A stretch of 37,082 nucleotides of DNA from Thiomicrorhabdus sp. (GTDB lineage Bacteria; Pseudomonadota; Gammaproteobacteria; Thiomicrospirales; Thiomicrospiraceae), in the NCBI GenBank assembly GCA_015488565.1, contig WFNQ01000231.1, positions 1 to 37,082 of the forward strand, read 5' to 3'. Under the pieces are notes generated by a model. It had not been told where the DNA came from and made no database searches. It saw nothing but the letters and a program-made list of their open reading frames with translations. Numbering within the stretch: position 1 is the first letter of the stretch; each line of letters opens with the position of its first letter. The translations under genes were made by a program, and so were the position numbers. Below are positions 9,751 through 20,306 of this stretch, piece after piece.

Positions 9751-11922
9751 GTGACTCCCATTCATTTTAAACACCGCCTGCCCACGGCAGACTTTACTTG
9801 TTCACACCAACAAATTGCGGATCACAGCAATGATGGTTTGATCGTGCTGTCTGCAACATTAGAGCCTCTGTTAATCAACCAAATCGCTCGCCAATATCTT
9901 GGGGAAGCGGAGTTACCAAATGATATTTTTAAACGCCTACTGATTTACACTCAAAAACGGAAACATATTCAATTTAATTTAAAAGAGTGGGTTCAATCAA
10001 ACACCCCTATAATCCAAAATGCACCGATACAAACGGAACTACTTTGGATGAAAACGGAACAACAAAAATCCCTTATTCCAGTTATTTTTCAGCTATCCAA
10101 TATAAACAGTTCATCCCGCCAAACAATTAACACTCTCCTGCTCATTCAAGACCAATCCTCTAAAATTGAAGCTGAAGCCAAAGTCTGTCTGATGAAAACC
10201 AGTGATGCAGGGCAGTTTATTACCGATTCGCTTGGACTCATTACCGAACCGAATCCAGCGTTTATTCAACACACGCATCTGTCAGCACTCAAACTTAAAA
10301 AAATGACCTATATTGACTGGCTTAAAGCACAAGTTGTTTTTAAAGTACCATTTGACTTAGTCATGGAGTCACTATTAAAAATAGGAAACTGGAGTGGAGA
10401 AATACAATTAACCGTTCCTCAGAAAAAAGCCATGCCAGCCATCTTAACCCTCTCGATGCTGACCGATGAAAACCGCAATATAGAACATTTTGTTGGCGTC
10501 ATTCAAGACTTGTCTGAAATTCATGATGCGCACCATAAAATAGAACAGCTGGCTTATTATGACTCCTTAACTGGTCTGGCTAACCGTACTTTACTACACA
10601 ACCATCTTGAGCAGCTGTTAATCAAATACCAACAAAAACCCTGCTATTCAGCACTCATTTTGCTCGATTTAGACAACTTCAAAATAATAAATGATACTCT
10701 TGGCTATCCCGTAGGGGATGAGCTACTCATTTTAGTCGCTCAAAAACTGCAGTGCCTTGCCCACTCAAATGACGTAGTTATTCGAATGGAAGGGGATGAG
10801 TTTGCTCTGCTCTATCAAGACATCAGCCAAGATACCAGTGAAGCACTGACCCAAGCCCTTGGCCTAGCGTATAAAATACAAGATGCTCTGGATGACCGAT
10901 ATACTTTAGAAAACCGCTCTCTGCATTGCAGTGCCAGTGTGGGCGTTTATCTCTTTAGCAAACCGCCTCAAGAGGGCTATTCAGATGAACTGATTCGCTA
11001 TGCCAATATGGCCATGCATGAAGCCAAAAAATTAGGTGGAAACCAAGTTTATCTCTTTGAAGATCGATTGTGTAATCTTGCAAAACAACGACTGGAAATG
11101 CTACAAGCCTTAAACCATTCTGAACTGGATGATGAATTTCAACTCTACTTTCAGGCTCAAATTAATGCTCAAGGCCAAATTGTATCCGCAGAAACCCTCC
11201 TTCGCTGGTTTCATCCAACCTTGGGGCTTGTTCCCCCCAATGAATTTATTCCCGTCGCCGAAGAGGGACGACAAATCATCAAAATTGGACTTTGGGTGAT
11301 GCACAAAGCCTTTATCCAGGCCAAGGTCTGGCATAAAAAACATAAAAAATTACGTGTTGCCATTAATATTAGTCCCATTCAATTTCATGAACAAAGCTTT
11401 ATTGAGCTGGTTATTGGCCTCATTAAATTTACCCAAGTCAATCCAAATTACATTACCCTTGAACTCACCGAAGGTGTGCTCATTCGTAATACCACACTGG
11501 CCTTACAAAAAATACAGCACTTGGTTAGCTTAGGATTTCACATCTCAATTGATGACTTTGGTACAGGCTACTCCTCTTTAAGCTACTTACAAAAGCTACC
11601 CATCCACGAACTTAAAATTGATCGAAGCTTTATTCAACATATCCCAGACAATCAAGATGATGTCGCGATTGTGAATACCATCTTAAAACTCGCTGAAAAC
11701 AAGCAGCTTACGATTGTCGCTGAAGGCGTCGAAACCGAAAGACAAGCCAATTTCTTACGCCAGCAATCGGACTCTCTTCTCATACAAGGCTACTTCTTTA
11801 GTAAGCCTGTTCCCGCTGAGCAGTTTGAACAACAATTTTTAAATCCACCAGAGGCTTACCCTGAAAACAAACAAACGAATACCCTGTCTTCTCAAGCCCC
11901 AATATCCCTAACAACACATTAA
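9751..11922 (+). CDS. PAS-like/GGDEF/EAL protein with variant signature motifs; GTG start
   Basis: GGDEF-domain sequence 'YDSLTGLANRTLLHNHLEQ' with 'RMEGDEFALLYQD'; EAL-domain sequence 'SAETLLRWFHP', 'ELTEGVLI', 'IDDFGTGYSSLSYLQKLPIHELKIDRSFI', 'VAEGVET'. Confidence 0.93.
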   Translation: MTPIHFKHRLPTADFTCSHQQIADHSNDGLIVLSATLEPLLINQIARQYLGEAELPNDIFKRLLIYTQKRKHIQFNLKEWVQSNTPIIQNAPIQTELLWMKTEQQKSLIPVIFQLSNINSSSRQTINTLLLIQDQSSKIEAEAKVCLMKTSDAGQFITDSLGLITEPNPAFIQHTHLSALKLKKMTYIDWLKAQVVFKVPFDLVMESLLKIGNWSGEIQLTVPQKKAMPAILTLSMLTDENRNIEHFVGVIQDLSEIHDAHHKIEQLAYYDSLTGLANRTLLHNHLEQLLIKYQQKPCYSALILLDLDNFKIINDTLGYPVGDELLILVAQKLQCLAHSNDVVIRMEGDEFALLYQDISQDTSEALTQALGLAYKIQDALDDRYTLENRSLHCSASVGVYLFSKPPQEGYSDELIRYANMAMHEAKKLGGNQVYLFEDRLCNLAKQRLEMLQALNHSELDDEFQLYFQAQINAQGQIVSAETLLRWFHPTLGLVPPNEFIPVAEEGRQIIKIGLWVMHKAFIQAKVWHKKHKKLRVAINISPIQFHEQSFIELVIGLIKFTQVNPNYITLELTEGVLIRNTTLALQKIQHLVSLGFHISIDDFGTGYSSLSYLQKLPIHELKIDRSFIQHIPDNQDDVAIVNTILKLAENKQLTIVAEGVETERQANFLRQQSDSLLIQGYFFSKPVPAEQFEQQFLNPPEAYPENKQTNTLSSQAPISLTTH

Positions 11923-11934
11923 CAAAAACTACCC

Positions 11935-11963
11935 TTGCATAAAATGCATAACTCAAGTAAAAT
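11935..11963 (+). promoter_or_regulatory. Putative sigma-70 promoter for the DEAD-box helicase gene
   Basis: TTGCAT - 17 nt - TAAAAT; implies a 5' leader of about 350 nt. Confidence 0.5.
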
Positions 11964-12318
11964 CCGCACCCTGCAGAATTATTAACAGCGACGAATATCT
12001 TAATTTAACGTCGGACTATGACACGATTCTGCTTTTGCAGAGCCATTTGCGAACACATCAAAGAACCGTTTTATCTACTATTATTGTAACTAGATAATCT
12101 CTTCTACTTATTCTGATGCAAAGGTGCTCTAACTAAGAACACAATATTGCCCCAGAATAACGAATCCACTCTTTCGTTTAAACTCACCAAACTAAGAATC
12201 ACCTTCTTATTGATGAGCATCATTAAACGCATGTTGAGTACAGCATTGTCAAAAATACTGCTTATATTTTCATGTTATTCATGGGCACAACACCTCTCAC
12301 AATGAGAAAGGACCCAAA

Positions 12319-14088
12319 ATGACAGTTGAAGTAACCTTCAAAGACCTAAAACTTTCCGAAGACGTATTAAAAGCCATTACCGATATTGGCTATGAAACCC
12401 CTTCACCAATCCAAGCCCAAGCGATTCCAGCCCTATTAGATGGCCAAGACATTTTAGGCATGGCGCAAACAGGAACGGGGAAAACCGCTGCGTTTGCCCT
12501 ACCTGCATTAAGTAATGCCGACTTTAAACAAAAAGATCCTCAAGTATTGGTGCTTGCGCCAACCCGTGAGCTTGCGATTCAAGTGGCCGAAGCCTTTCAA
12601 GGCTTTGCACACCACATGAAAGGCTTTCACGTACTGCCTATTTATGGTGGCGCTGATTACGGCACGCAAATCCGCGCCTTAAAACGTGGCGTTCACGTTG
12701 TGGTTGGTACACCTGGTCGCGTCATGGATCATATCCGTAAAGGCACACTTAAATTAGATGGCTTAAAACTGATGGTACTCGATGAAGCTGATGAAATGCT
12801 TCGTATGGGATTCATTGATGATGTTGAATGGATTTTAGAGCAAACCCCTAAAACACGCCAAATTGCACTGTTTTCGGCCACGATGCCAAAAGAAGTTCAC
12901 CGCATTGCCACACGCTATCTTAATAATCCAACCGAAGTGATTATTAAGCAAAAAACAGCCACAGCCACCACGATTAAACAAAAATACCTGATGGTCAGTG
13001 GTGGGCATAAACTGGATGCACTGACCCGAATTTTAGAAGCCGAAGAAAAAATGGATGGCTCTATTATTTTCGTACGCACCAAAACAGCCACGGTTGATTT
13101 AGCGGAACGTTTAGAAGCACGTGGCTACGCCGCTGCCGCTCTTAACGGAGACATTGCCCAAAACCAACGTGAACGTATTGTAGATCAATTGAAAAAAGGA
13201 AAAATTGATATTCTCGTGGCCACCGATGTGGTTGCACGTGGACTGGATGTTCCCCGTATTAGCCATGTATTTAACTACGATATTCCACAAGATAACGAAG
13301 CGTATGTACACCGTATTGGTCGTACAGGTCGCGCAGGACGTGAAGGAAACGCCATACTGTTTGTTACTCCTCGTGAACGTCGTCTATTAAGCTCCATTGA
13401 ACGCACAACGAAAAGTAAAATTCCTGAAATGCACTTGCCTTCAACGCAAGATATTAACAATAGCCGTGTTGATCGCTTTAAAGCACGTATTGTCGAAGCG
13501 ATGCAACAAGATGATACCGCCTTTTACCAAGGACTTATTGAGCAACTGGAAACCGAACAAAATATCCCAGCGGTTGAAATTGCGGCAGGGCTGGCACGTT
13601 TACTGCAAGGAGACATTCCTTTCTTTATGCCTGACAAACCAGTTCGTGAAGCACGTTCAGAGCGCAACAGCGGTAACGAAGGGCGTGGTCGTGAGCGCGG
13701 TGGAAGAGACCGTGGTGGACGCAATGAGCGCGGTGGCGAACGTGGCGGTAGAGACCGTAAACCACGTCGCAACCGTTCTGCAACGCCCGATGAAGGCATG
13801 ACCCGCTTTCGTATTGAAGTGGGGAACCAACACGGAGTAAGACCCGGTAACATCGTTGGTTGTATTGCAAACGAAGCAGGATTAGATAGCGAATTTATTC
13901 GCCAATTAAATATTGAGGATACTTTTAGTACCGTAGACCTGCCTGCTGATATGCCTAAAAAAGCCCAAGATGATTTACGTAAAGCGTGGGTCTGTGGTCA
14001 ACAACTTAAAATCAGTGAAGTGAAAGGCGGTGGCAGTGCACCACGCAAACGTCTTTCTCGCAACACGAGTTCCAAAGGCAAGTCATAA
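12319..14088 (+). CDS. deaD: DEAD-box ATP-dependent RNA helicase (DeaD/CsdA-like)
   Basis: 'AQTGTGKTAAF', 'PTRELAIQ', 'VLDEADEMLRMGF', 'SATMP', 'HRIGRTGRAGREG'; Arg/Gly-rich linker and C-terminal DbpA-like RNA-binding domain. Confidence 0.93.
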   Translation: MTVEVTFKDLKLSEDVLKAITDIGYETPSPIQAQAIPALLDGQDILGMAQTGTGKTAAFALPALSNADFKQKDPQVLVLAPTRELAIQVAEAFQGFAHHMKGFHVLPIYGGADYGTQIRALKRGVHVVVGTPGRVMDHIRKGTLKLDGLKLMVLDEADEMLRMGFIDDVEWILEQTPKTRQIALFSATMPKEVHRIATRYLNNPTEVIIKQKTATATTIKQKYLMVSGGHKLDALTRILEAEEKMDGSIIFVRTKTATVDLAERLEARGYAAAALNGDIAQNQRERIVDQLKKGKIDILVATDVVARGLDVPRISHVFNYDIPQDNEAYVHRIGRTGRAGREGNAILFVTPRERRLLSSIERTTKSKIPEMHLPSTQDINNSRVDRFKARIVEAMQQDDTAFYQGLIEQLETEQNIPAVEIAAGLARLLQGDIPFFMPDKPVREARSERNSGNEGRGRERGGRDRGGRNERGGERGGRDRKPRRNRSATPDEGMTRFRIEVGNQHGVRPGNIVGCIANEAGLDSEFIRQLNIEDTFSTVDLPADMPKKAQDDLRKAWVCGQQLKISEVKGGGSAPRKRLSRNTSSKGKS

Positions 14089-14114
14089 TATGTAAAAGTT
14101 AAGACTTGCTCTTT

Positions 14115-14155
14115 AGCCCCTCCCCTGACAAGGGGAGGGCTGGGGTTTCTTTTTA
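14115..14155 (+). terminator. Rho-independent terminator
   Basis: CCCTCCCC-tgacaa-GGGGAGGG followed by ctggggtttcttttt. Confidence 0.7.
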
Positions 14156-14190
14156 CGAGTGAGACCCCTTTCCCTCTCTTTATCTCCTTT

Positions 14191-15435
14191 TTAAAACTCA
14201 GTCGATAACTGATTACGTCCTAACTCTTTTGAACGATACAACGCGGTATCGGCCTTAAACACGCCTTCTCCCAAAGACGCTCCAGAATACGTTAATCCTA
14301 AACTCACTGTAAAATCCACCCCCGTTTTATCGCCCGACATTGTCTCAATACACACTCTCAATGTTTCACACAATGCTTCAATTTCAGTCGCATCTTCTAC
14401 CTCGCCTAACACACAGAACTCTTCCCCGCCAAAGCGAGCCACTAAGTGCCCTGCAAATACGTCCTGTACTTGATGTGCTGCATACACGAGCGCTTCATCG
14501 CCTTTTTGGTGTCCATGAGTATCATTGACCTTTTTAAAGAAATCAATATCCACCATCACCACAAAAAAGTATTTTTGAGAAGCCATTAATTCAATAAATA
14601 ATTCCTCCCCCCTCTTAAAAAAATGACCACGGTTAAACAACCCCGTTAAGGCATCGGTTTGAGAAATACGCTCAATCTCTCTAAACGATTCCGCTTGCTC
14701 AATATTTTGATTGACTCGGGCATAAAATTCTTCTGCCGTAAAGCGTGTATTAAAAAAGTCATTCACCCCATATTTCATCAGCTTAATCGCCGACCCAATA
14801 TGCTCGCTTGACTCGCATGAAATAATAGGCAGTGAGTTTGCTGAAAACTCTTGGCGAACTTCATTCACAAAACCATAAAGTTCATGCTCTTCAAACAGCT
14901 CCGTACTGTCTAATAAAATCAGTTCGGGCGTTGACTGCTGCAATTCCATTTGTAACTCATGAAAATTTTCATACACCGCCACTTGATAACAGTGAATACG
15001 CAACAAGCCTTGCAATTTAGAAGCGTCTTTAGAGCCATGACTCAATATAAATACATGACGCTGTCTATTTTTATAGAGTTTATTCAGTGTTTGTACCGCA
15101 TATCGAATGGAGGCTGGCCCATCTTTAATCACATAATCGGCTACCTTTTGTTTGAACATCTCTTGTCGGGTTTTTTCATTATAAGATCCTGTTAAAACAA
15201 CCGTAGTAATATGCTGACGTTGAAGCAGTGCAACCGCCTCACCTCGTGGTGCATCGGGTAAAGTTAAATCGCTCAAACACGCCACAACATCCACGCCACT
15301 TTCTAAAAAAGCTTGCGTTTCAGCCAGTGATTGACACACATAAACAGGCAAATGAGTCAGCTTTTGCAGTTCATTTTGCAACAACAATCCCATGGATTTT
15401 TGGTCTTCAATGATTAAAAATGCTTCGTTTGACAT
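14191..15435 (-). CDS. Response regulator with two receiver-like domains and a C-terminal diguanylate cyclase (GGEEF)
   Basis: Receiver-like N-terminus (ACLSDLTLPDA), second receiver-like segment (PELILLDS), then 'QTDALTGLFNRGHFFKRG' and 'VARFGGEEFCVL'. Confidence 0.9.
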   Translation of the reverse strand: MSNEAFLIIEDQKSMGLLLQNELQKLTHLPVYVCQSLAETQAFLESGVDVVACLSDLTLPDAPRGEAVALLQRQHITTVVLTGSYNEKTRQEMFKQKVADYVIKDGPASIRYAVQTLNKLYKNRQRHVFILSHGSKDASKLQGLLRIHCYQVAVYENFHELQMELQQSTPELILLDSTELFEEHELYGFVNEVRQEFSANSLPIISCESSEHIGSAIKLMKYGVNDFFNTRFTAEEFYARVNQNIEQAESFREIERISQTDALTGLFNRGHFFKRGEELFIELMASQKYFFVVMVDIDFFKKVNDTHGHQKGDEALVYAAHQVQDVFAGHLVARFGGEEFCVLGEVEDATEIEALCETLRVCIETMSGDKTGVDFTVSLGLTYSGASLGEGVFKADTALYRSKELGRNQLSTEF

Positions 15436-15468
15436 CGTGCCACAACCTTATGAAATGATTTAATTCTA

Positions 15469-15629
15469 CCTAAATCCTTACATAGAAACGTAAAAAATAG
15501 TGCAAGTATTTGGAAAACCTAGGATTTTTAAATATGCAGTCGCACCCATAGATTCGGCGTAATGTTTTAAAACCCTAGGTTTTACAAAGGGTTGCGCTAG
15601 ATTCCTGTTTCTATGCAAGGATTTGGGTT
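15469..15629. repeat. About 160-bp long imperfect inverted-repeat (MITE/hairpin-like) element
   Basis: Outer arms CCTAAATCCTTACATAGAAAC (15469-15489) / GTTTCTATGCAAGGATTTGGG (15607-15627), 19/21 complementary; inner arms 15512-15532 / 15565-15585 around AAAACCTAGG, about 18/21. Confidence 0.75.
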
Positions 15630-15772
15630 CTATCAGTATACGCAATTCAACAAACCTCTGATTAGGGAATCTTTGAATATATGAAGTCTTTTAAAATTTC
15701 TCCCCCCCCTCCTACAACCTCCTTGAATCCCGTAATTTTGCTATAATACCTCACTTTTACCATACACCTTAT

Positions 15773-16876
15773 TTGCTTGGATACCCTATGCTCTGTCAAG
15801 TTTTTCCCGAACGCTATCAAGCGCAATTAGACGAAAAAGTTTCACGCTTACACCACTTGATACCCTCCCTTTCTGACTTAACCGTTTTTCCCTCCAGCCC
15901 AAAACACTACCGTGCACGTTCCGAATTTCGAATTTGGCACGAAGGTGATACCTCTGATTACATTATGTTTAATCAAGAAACCAAAGAAAAAGTTAAGATT
16001 AAACAGTGCCCTATGGCCTCCAAGAGCATTGATGAACTCATGCCAAAATTAATGGCTGAAATCATCCGCACACCCGAACTACGTCAACGACTATTTCAAA
16101 TCGATTTTCTTTCAACCCTAAGTGGTGAAATGTTGGTCACGCTCATCTACCGACGAAGCATTGAAGGCGATCAAACATGGTTAGATGCCGCAACACACAT
16201 AAAAACAATCTTACCCATCACTCATATTATTGGACGCGCACGCAAACAAAAGATTTGTTTAGACCAAGATTATGTAATGGAAAAATTACGCGTAGATAAC
16301 AAAACGTTTCACTATCAACAAATTGAGAACTCGTTTACCCAACCCAATGCCGAAGTAGCGCAAAAGATGTTGCATTGGGCGCGTAAGGTCTCGCACAAGG
16401 CGCAAGGCGATCTAATTGAACTCTACTGTGGCAACGGCCACTTTTCCATTGCCCTTGCTGAATTTTACCATCAAGTCTTAGCGACTGAGATTTCTAAAAC
16501 CTCGGTTAAGTCGGCACAGTTTAATATTGAAGCCAACCAAATTGACAATGTTACCGTGGTTAAAATGGCTGCAGAAGAGATCTCTCAAGCACTGCAAGGC
16601 CAATCGTTTAACCGCTTAAAAGACATTGACTTAACCGCTTACCAGTTCAATACTATTTTTGTTGATCCACCACGCTCAGGGCTGGATGATCTAACCCGTA
16701 AAATGGTCTGTGAATTTGAGCGCATTATCTATATTTCTTGCAATCCAGAGACCTTAGCCCGTGATTTAATTGAGATTGAAAAAACACACAATCTCATCGA
16801 ATCGGCCTTATTTGACCAATTCCCCTACACCCAACACATTGAAAGTGGTGTCTTTTTAGTTCGGAAGCCTGCATGA
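15773..16876 (+). CDS. trmA: tRNA (uracil-5-)-methyltransferase TrmA; true start may be ATG 15788
   Basis: '[12 protein letters not shown]', '[17 protein letters not shown]', '[11 protein letters not shown]', '[15 protein letters not shown]'. ORF begins at a TTG; the next ATG ([17 protein letters not shown]) is a better start. Confidence 0.95.
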   Translation: MLGYPMLCQVFPERYQAQLDEKVSRLHHLIPSLSDLTVFPSSPKHYRARSEFRIWHEGDTSDYIMFNQETKEKVKIKQCPMASKSIDELMPKLMAEIIRTPELRQRLFQIDFLSTLSGEMLVTLIYRRSIEGDQTWLDAATHIKTILPITHIIGRARKQKICLDQDYVMEKLRVDNKTFHYQQIENSFTQPNAEVAQKMLHWARKVSHKAQGDLIELYCGNGHFSIALAEFYHQVLATEISKTSVKSAQFNIEANQIDNVTVVKMAAEEISQALQGQSFNRLKDIDLTAYQFNTIFVDPPRSGLDDLTRKMVCEFERIIYISCNPETLARDLIEIEKTHNLIESALFDQFPYTQHIESGVFLVRKPA

Positions 16877-17640
16877 TTTTAGCTTGGATAGGGGCCATTT
16901 TAATTGGTGTTACTCTTGGGCTATTAGGATCTGGTGGGTCGATATTAACCGTACCCATTCTAACCTACGTGGTAGGGCAAGAGACGAAATTAGCCATTGC
17001 CAGCTCACTGATTATTGTGAGCTTCATCAGCCTATTTTCAGCCCTATTTTATGCCTATAACAAACTGGTTAAATGGCGAACCGTGCTGTTATTTGGTCTC
17101 CCTGGCATCATCGGTGCCGTAACCGGTGCATGGAGTGCACACTTTGTAAGCGATGCATTTCAAATGCTCATTTTCTCAATACTGCTATTGATTGCCGCTT
17201 TTTTTCTATTTACCCCCCCTACCTTAAAAGAGGATAAGAGTGAACACGCTGAAAGAGCCATGCATCAAATCATTATTGATGGCTTTTTAGTCGGTCTGGT
17301 AACGGGCTTAGTCGGCGTAGGCGGTGGGTTTTTAATTATTCCTGCCTTGGTACTCTTAGGCGGGCTATCCATGCGTCTGGCCATTGGAACCAGTTTAGTC
17401 ATTGTCACCGTGCAATCTTTCGCTGGGTTTATTGGCTATATGCCTCTCTTAAATACATTAAGCTTAACCATCGACTGGTCTATTATTGCCCTGTTCTCCG
17501 TCCTTGGTATATTAGGCAGTTGGTTTGGGCATAAACTTGGAAAGAGAATACATCAACAACACCTAAAAAAAGGGTTTTCCATTCTGCTAGTGTTCATGGG
17601 CTTAATAATGTTGTATAAATATATGTCAACACTCATTTAG
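16873..17640 (+). CDS. TauE/SafE-family sulfite exporter-like permease
   Basis: Two repeats '[17 protein letters not shown]' and '[34 protein letters not shown]'; overlaps the trmA stop (GCATGA). Confidence 0.92.
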   Translation: MILAWIGAILIGVTLGLLGSGGSILTVPILTYVVGQETKLAIASSLIIVSFISLFSALFYAYNKLVKWRTVLLFGLPGIIGAVTGAWSAHFVSDAFQMLIFSILLLIAAFFLFTPPTLKEDKSEHAERAMHQIIIDGFLVGLVTGLVGVGGGFLIIPALVLLGGLSMRLAIGTSLVIVTVQSFAGFIGYMPLLNTLSLTIDWSIIALFSVLGILGSWFGHKLGKRIHQQHLKKGFSILLVFMGLIMLYKYMSTLI

Positions 17641-17646
17641 GACACG

Positions 17647-18309
17647 ATGAAGATGAAAATACTTTCCGTTAATATGGGACAAGTCATCACCTACCCTTGG
17701 CGTAACGGCACGCCCAGCGCCTTGCATAAAACGCCCTCAAAAGAGGCGGTTTTTATCAATACACTCGGCTTATCGGGCGATGAACAAGCCGATCGAAAAA
17801 ACCATGGGGGGGAAGATAAAGCAGTATTTATTCTACCCGCCAGTCATTATGAACGCTTTCAAATTCAACAACCCTTTGGTTTTTTAGGCGAAAATCTAAC
17901 CCTTTCAGGCTTGGATGAAAGTCAAATTTGCTTAGGTGATCGTTTGCAAATAGGCGATGTCCTCTTAGAAGTGACTCAACCCCGCTCTCCCTGTTGGAAA
18001 TTAGGGGAGCGTGCCAGCATTCAAGAGAACTGGACAATGGCCTCTTTTTTACAGGCTTACACCAAAGAGGGGTATGTTGGGTTTTACTGTCGAGTCATTC
18101 AATCAGGCTTTGTTCAGGCAGAGGATAGCGTTCATTGGTTGCCCGAAAAAAATGAACGTCACAAACTGACCATTCAAACGCTCTTTATCGCCAAACAATG
18201 CCATAAGACACCAGAACAGATCCAACAATTAAACATCGCAATAAAACACCCTGCGCTCTCCGATGCATGGAGAACAAGCATTCAAACACTACTCACACAA
18301 TACCAATAA
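17647..18309 (+). CDS. MOSC domain-containing protein (YiiM-like)
   Basis: 'GLSGDEQADRKNHGGEDKAVFILPASHYERF', 'LGENLTLSGLDE', 'CWKLGER'. Confidence 0.88.
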   Translation: MKMKILSVNMGQVITYPWRNGTPSALHKTPSKEAVFINTLGLSGDEQADRKNHGGEDKAVFILPASHYERFQIQQPFGFLGENLTLSGLDESQICLGDRLQIGDVLLEVTQPRSPCWKLGERASIQENWTMASFLQAYTKEGYVGFYCRVIQSGFVQAEDSVHWLPEKNERHKLTIQTLFIAKQCHKTPEQIQQLNIAIKHPALSDAWRTSIQTLLTQYQ

Positions 18310-18333
18310 CACTCGCTGGAACCCGATAACACC

Positions 18334-19251
18334 ATGACACCAGAAACCACCAATAACGACACTTACCCCTTTAACAAACTCCGTAAAAAAATACGCGGAT
18401 GCGTCGGCAAAGCGGTCGCCGATTACAATATGATTGAAGAAGGTGATGTCATCATGGCTTGTGCCAGTGGCGGAAAAGACTCCCATGTGATGATTGACAT
18501 GTTGCTTCACCTACAAAAAACCGCTCCTATTACCTTTAAAGTCGTAGTGGTCAATCTTGACCAAAAACAGCCCGATTTTCCCGCTCATATTTTGCCCGAC
18601 TATTTTGAAGCCCTTGGTGTGCCTTACTACATCATCGACAAAGACACCTTTAGCGTAGTGCAAGCCAAAATACCTGAGGGCAAAACCACCTGTGGACTCT
18701 GCTCTCGCCTAAGAAGAGGGACGTTATACGCCTTTGCTGAAAAAATTGGTGCCACTAAAATTGCGTTAGGCCATCACATGGATGATATTGTTGAAACGCT
18801 TTTTTTAAGCCTATTTTTTAATGGCAAACTAAAAGCCATGCCACCCAAACTACTAAGCGATGATCAGCGTAACATTGTCATCCGACCACTTTCTTACTGC
18901 CGAGAGAAGGATATTTTGCAGTACGCGAATCTCAAAGAATACCCCATTATTCCCTGTAATCTCTGTGGCTCTCAAGAAAACCTACAACGGCAAAATATCA
19001 AAGCGATGCTCAACGAGTGGGACACCAACACCCCTGGCCGAGTTGAAAATATATTTAACGGACTGAAAGAAATTGCCCCCAGCCAATTGTGTGACGCCAA
19101 TCTCTTTAACTTTACCGACTTAGCCATAGATCGAACCAGTGAGGCCAAGCCCTACGCATTTGAAGCGGCTGAAATTTCTTCCACCAATCTCAATCAAGCG
19201 GTCGAAATTACCTTTGACCCCAACCCCTTTGTAAAAAACGATGTCGAATAA
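18334..19251 (+). CDS. ttcA: tRNA 2-thiocytidine(32) synthetase TtcA
   Basis: PP-loop '[20 protein letters not shown]', '[15 protein letters not shown]', '[14 protein letters not shown]', '[16 protein letters not shown]'. Confidence 0.96.
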   Translation: MTPETTNNDTYPFNKLRKKIRGCVGKAVADYNMIEEGDVIMACASGGKDSHVMIDMLLHLQKTAPITFKVVVVNLDQKQPDFPAHILPDYFEALGVPYYIIDKDTFSVVQAKIPEGKTTCGLCSRLRRGTLYAFAEKIGATKIALGHHMDDIVETLFLSLFFNGKLKAMPPKLLSDDQRNIVIRPLSYCREKDILQYANLKEYPIIPCNLCGSQENLQRQNIKAMLNEWDTNTPGRVENIFNGLKEIAPSQLCDANLFNFTDLAIDRTSEAKPYAFEAAEISSTNLNQAVEITFDPNPFVKNDVE

Positions 19252-20170
19252 AAGCGTAAAAAAACACAAAATAAAAGAGCAGGTTTGGGCTGGACGTCTG
19301 CTAAAAAGTCTAATTATTCTCTTTAGCTGGATGCCCTATCGTCTTACGCAATGGGTGGGAGCGGGTATCGGTCGCCTACTCTTTTGGTTACCCAATAGCA
19401 ATAAACGCATTGTGCAAGCCAATCTAGCGGCTGTTTACCCAAATTTATCCCCCCCTGAACAACAACAAAAAGTAAAAAAAACACTCATCGAACTGGGAAA
19501 AGTCACCGCAGAACTAGGCGCCGCATGGTGCTGGCCTTATCAACGCCTTACCCCACTGTTAAAAGAAGTAAAAGGACAAGCACTGCTAGACAAAGCCAAT
19601 ACACAAAACAAAGGCATCATTTTTTTAGCCCCCCATATGGGAAATTGGGAACTGATTGGCCCCATTGTCTCGGCACAACACACCGCCACATTTTTATACC
19701 GCCCACCCAATGTACCTTCGGTAGAATCCTTTATGGTTCATGCTCGCGCACGATTTGGAGCCACCCTCGCTCCCACCAATATACGCGGGGTTCGTATCCT
19801 TATTAAAGCCCTTAAAAACCAAGAAGCCACCGTCATTTTACCCGATCAAGATCCCGGCGAATCAGGCGGTGTTTACGCCCCCTTTTATGGTCGTCCAGCA
19901 CGAACCATGACCCTTGTTAGCAAACTCATTCAAAAAACCGACTGCATCGCGCTATTTATCGTGCTTGAACGCCTACCCAATGCTCAAGGATTTTGCCTAC
20001 ACTACCTTCCTGCTAATCCCAAAATAGCCTCTACCAATGAACAAGAAGCCACCACCGCTTTAAATCAAGGAATTGAACAGTGCATTCAAATTGCACCCGA
20101 ACAATACCTGTGGGGCTATAAACGCTATCGTAAACCCCCTAAAAGCATGATTGATATTTATAAGTCTTAA
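19241..20170 (+). CDS. Lipid A biosynthesis-type (LpxL/HtrB-like) lysophospholipid acyltransferase
   Basis: '[18 protein letters not shown]' (HxxxxE type), '[19 protein letters not shown]'; overlaps the ttcA end. Confidence 0.88.
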   Translation: MSNKSVKKHKIKEQVWAGRLLKSLIILFSWMPYRLTQWVGAGIGRLLFWLPNSNKRIVQANLAAVYPNLSPPEQQQKVKKTLIELGKVTAELGAAWCWPYQRLTPLLKEVKGQALLDKANTQNKGIIFLAPHMGNWELIGPIVSAQHTATFLYRPPNVPSVESFMVHARARFGATLAPTNIRGVRILIKALKNQEATVILPDQDPGESGGVYAPFYGRPARTMTLVSKLIQKTDCIALFIVLERLPNAQGFCLHYLPANPKIASTNEQEATTALNQGIEQCIQIAPEQYLWGYKRYRKPPKSMIDIYKS

Positions 20171-20180
20171 ATTTTAAACA

Positions 20181-20215
20181 AAAAAAAGCACCATATTCAT
20201 CACGAATACGGTGCT
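20181..20215 (-). terminator. Rho-independent terminator on the minus strand
   Basis: Minus strand: AGCACCGTATTC-gtgat-GAATATGGTGCTTTTTTTT. Confidence 0.8.
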
Positions 20216-20306
20216 AATCAACTTAGGGGTAATAAACTTTAAAACAACTTACAAAAGACTTTTGGGGAAAGTCTAACTTTAGATAAATAGGGGATTTATT
20301 TAAGTT
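20181..20306 (-). ncRNA. Candidate intergenic small RNA with C-rich loops (hypothesis)
   Basis: On the minus strand: TTGACC-17 nt-TAAACT promoter-like pair (20336-20341 / 20313-20318), about 126 nt, then hairpin AGCACC(g)..GGTGCT followed by TTTTTTT. Three CCCC motifs lie between; no ORF of length. Confidence 0.45.

Noticed and set aside
13670-13770. Repetitive GGTCGTG/GGTGG stretch considered as a tandem repeat
   Set aside because: Encodes the RGG-type Arg/Gly-rich linker of the DEAD-box helicase; expected for the family.
13397-13801. 134-aa plus-strand ORF
   Set aside because: Alternate frame wholly inside the deaD helicase gene.
15723-15747. TTGAAT...TATAAT before trmA considered as a promoter
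   Set aside because: Spacing is about 13 nt, too short for a standard sigma-70 site; only the TATAAT is attractive.
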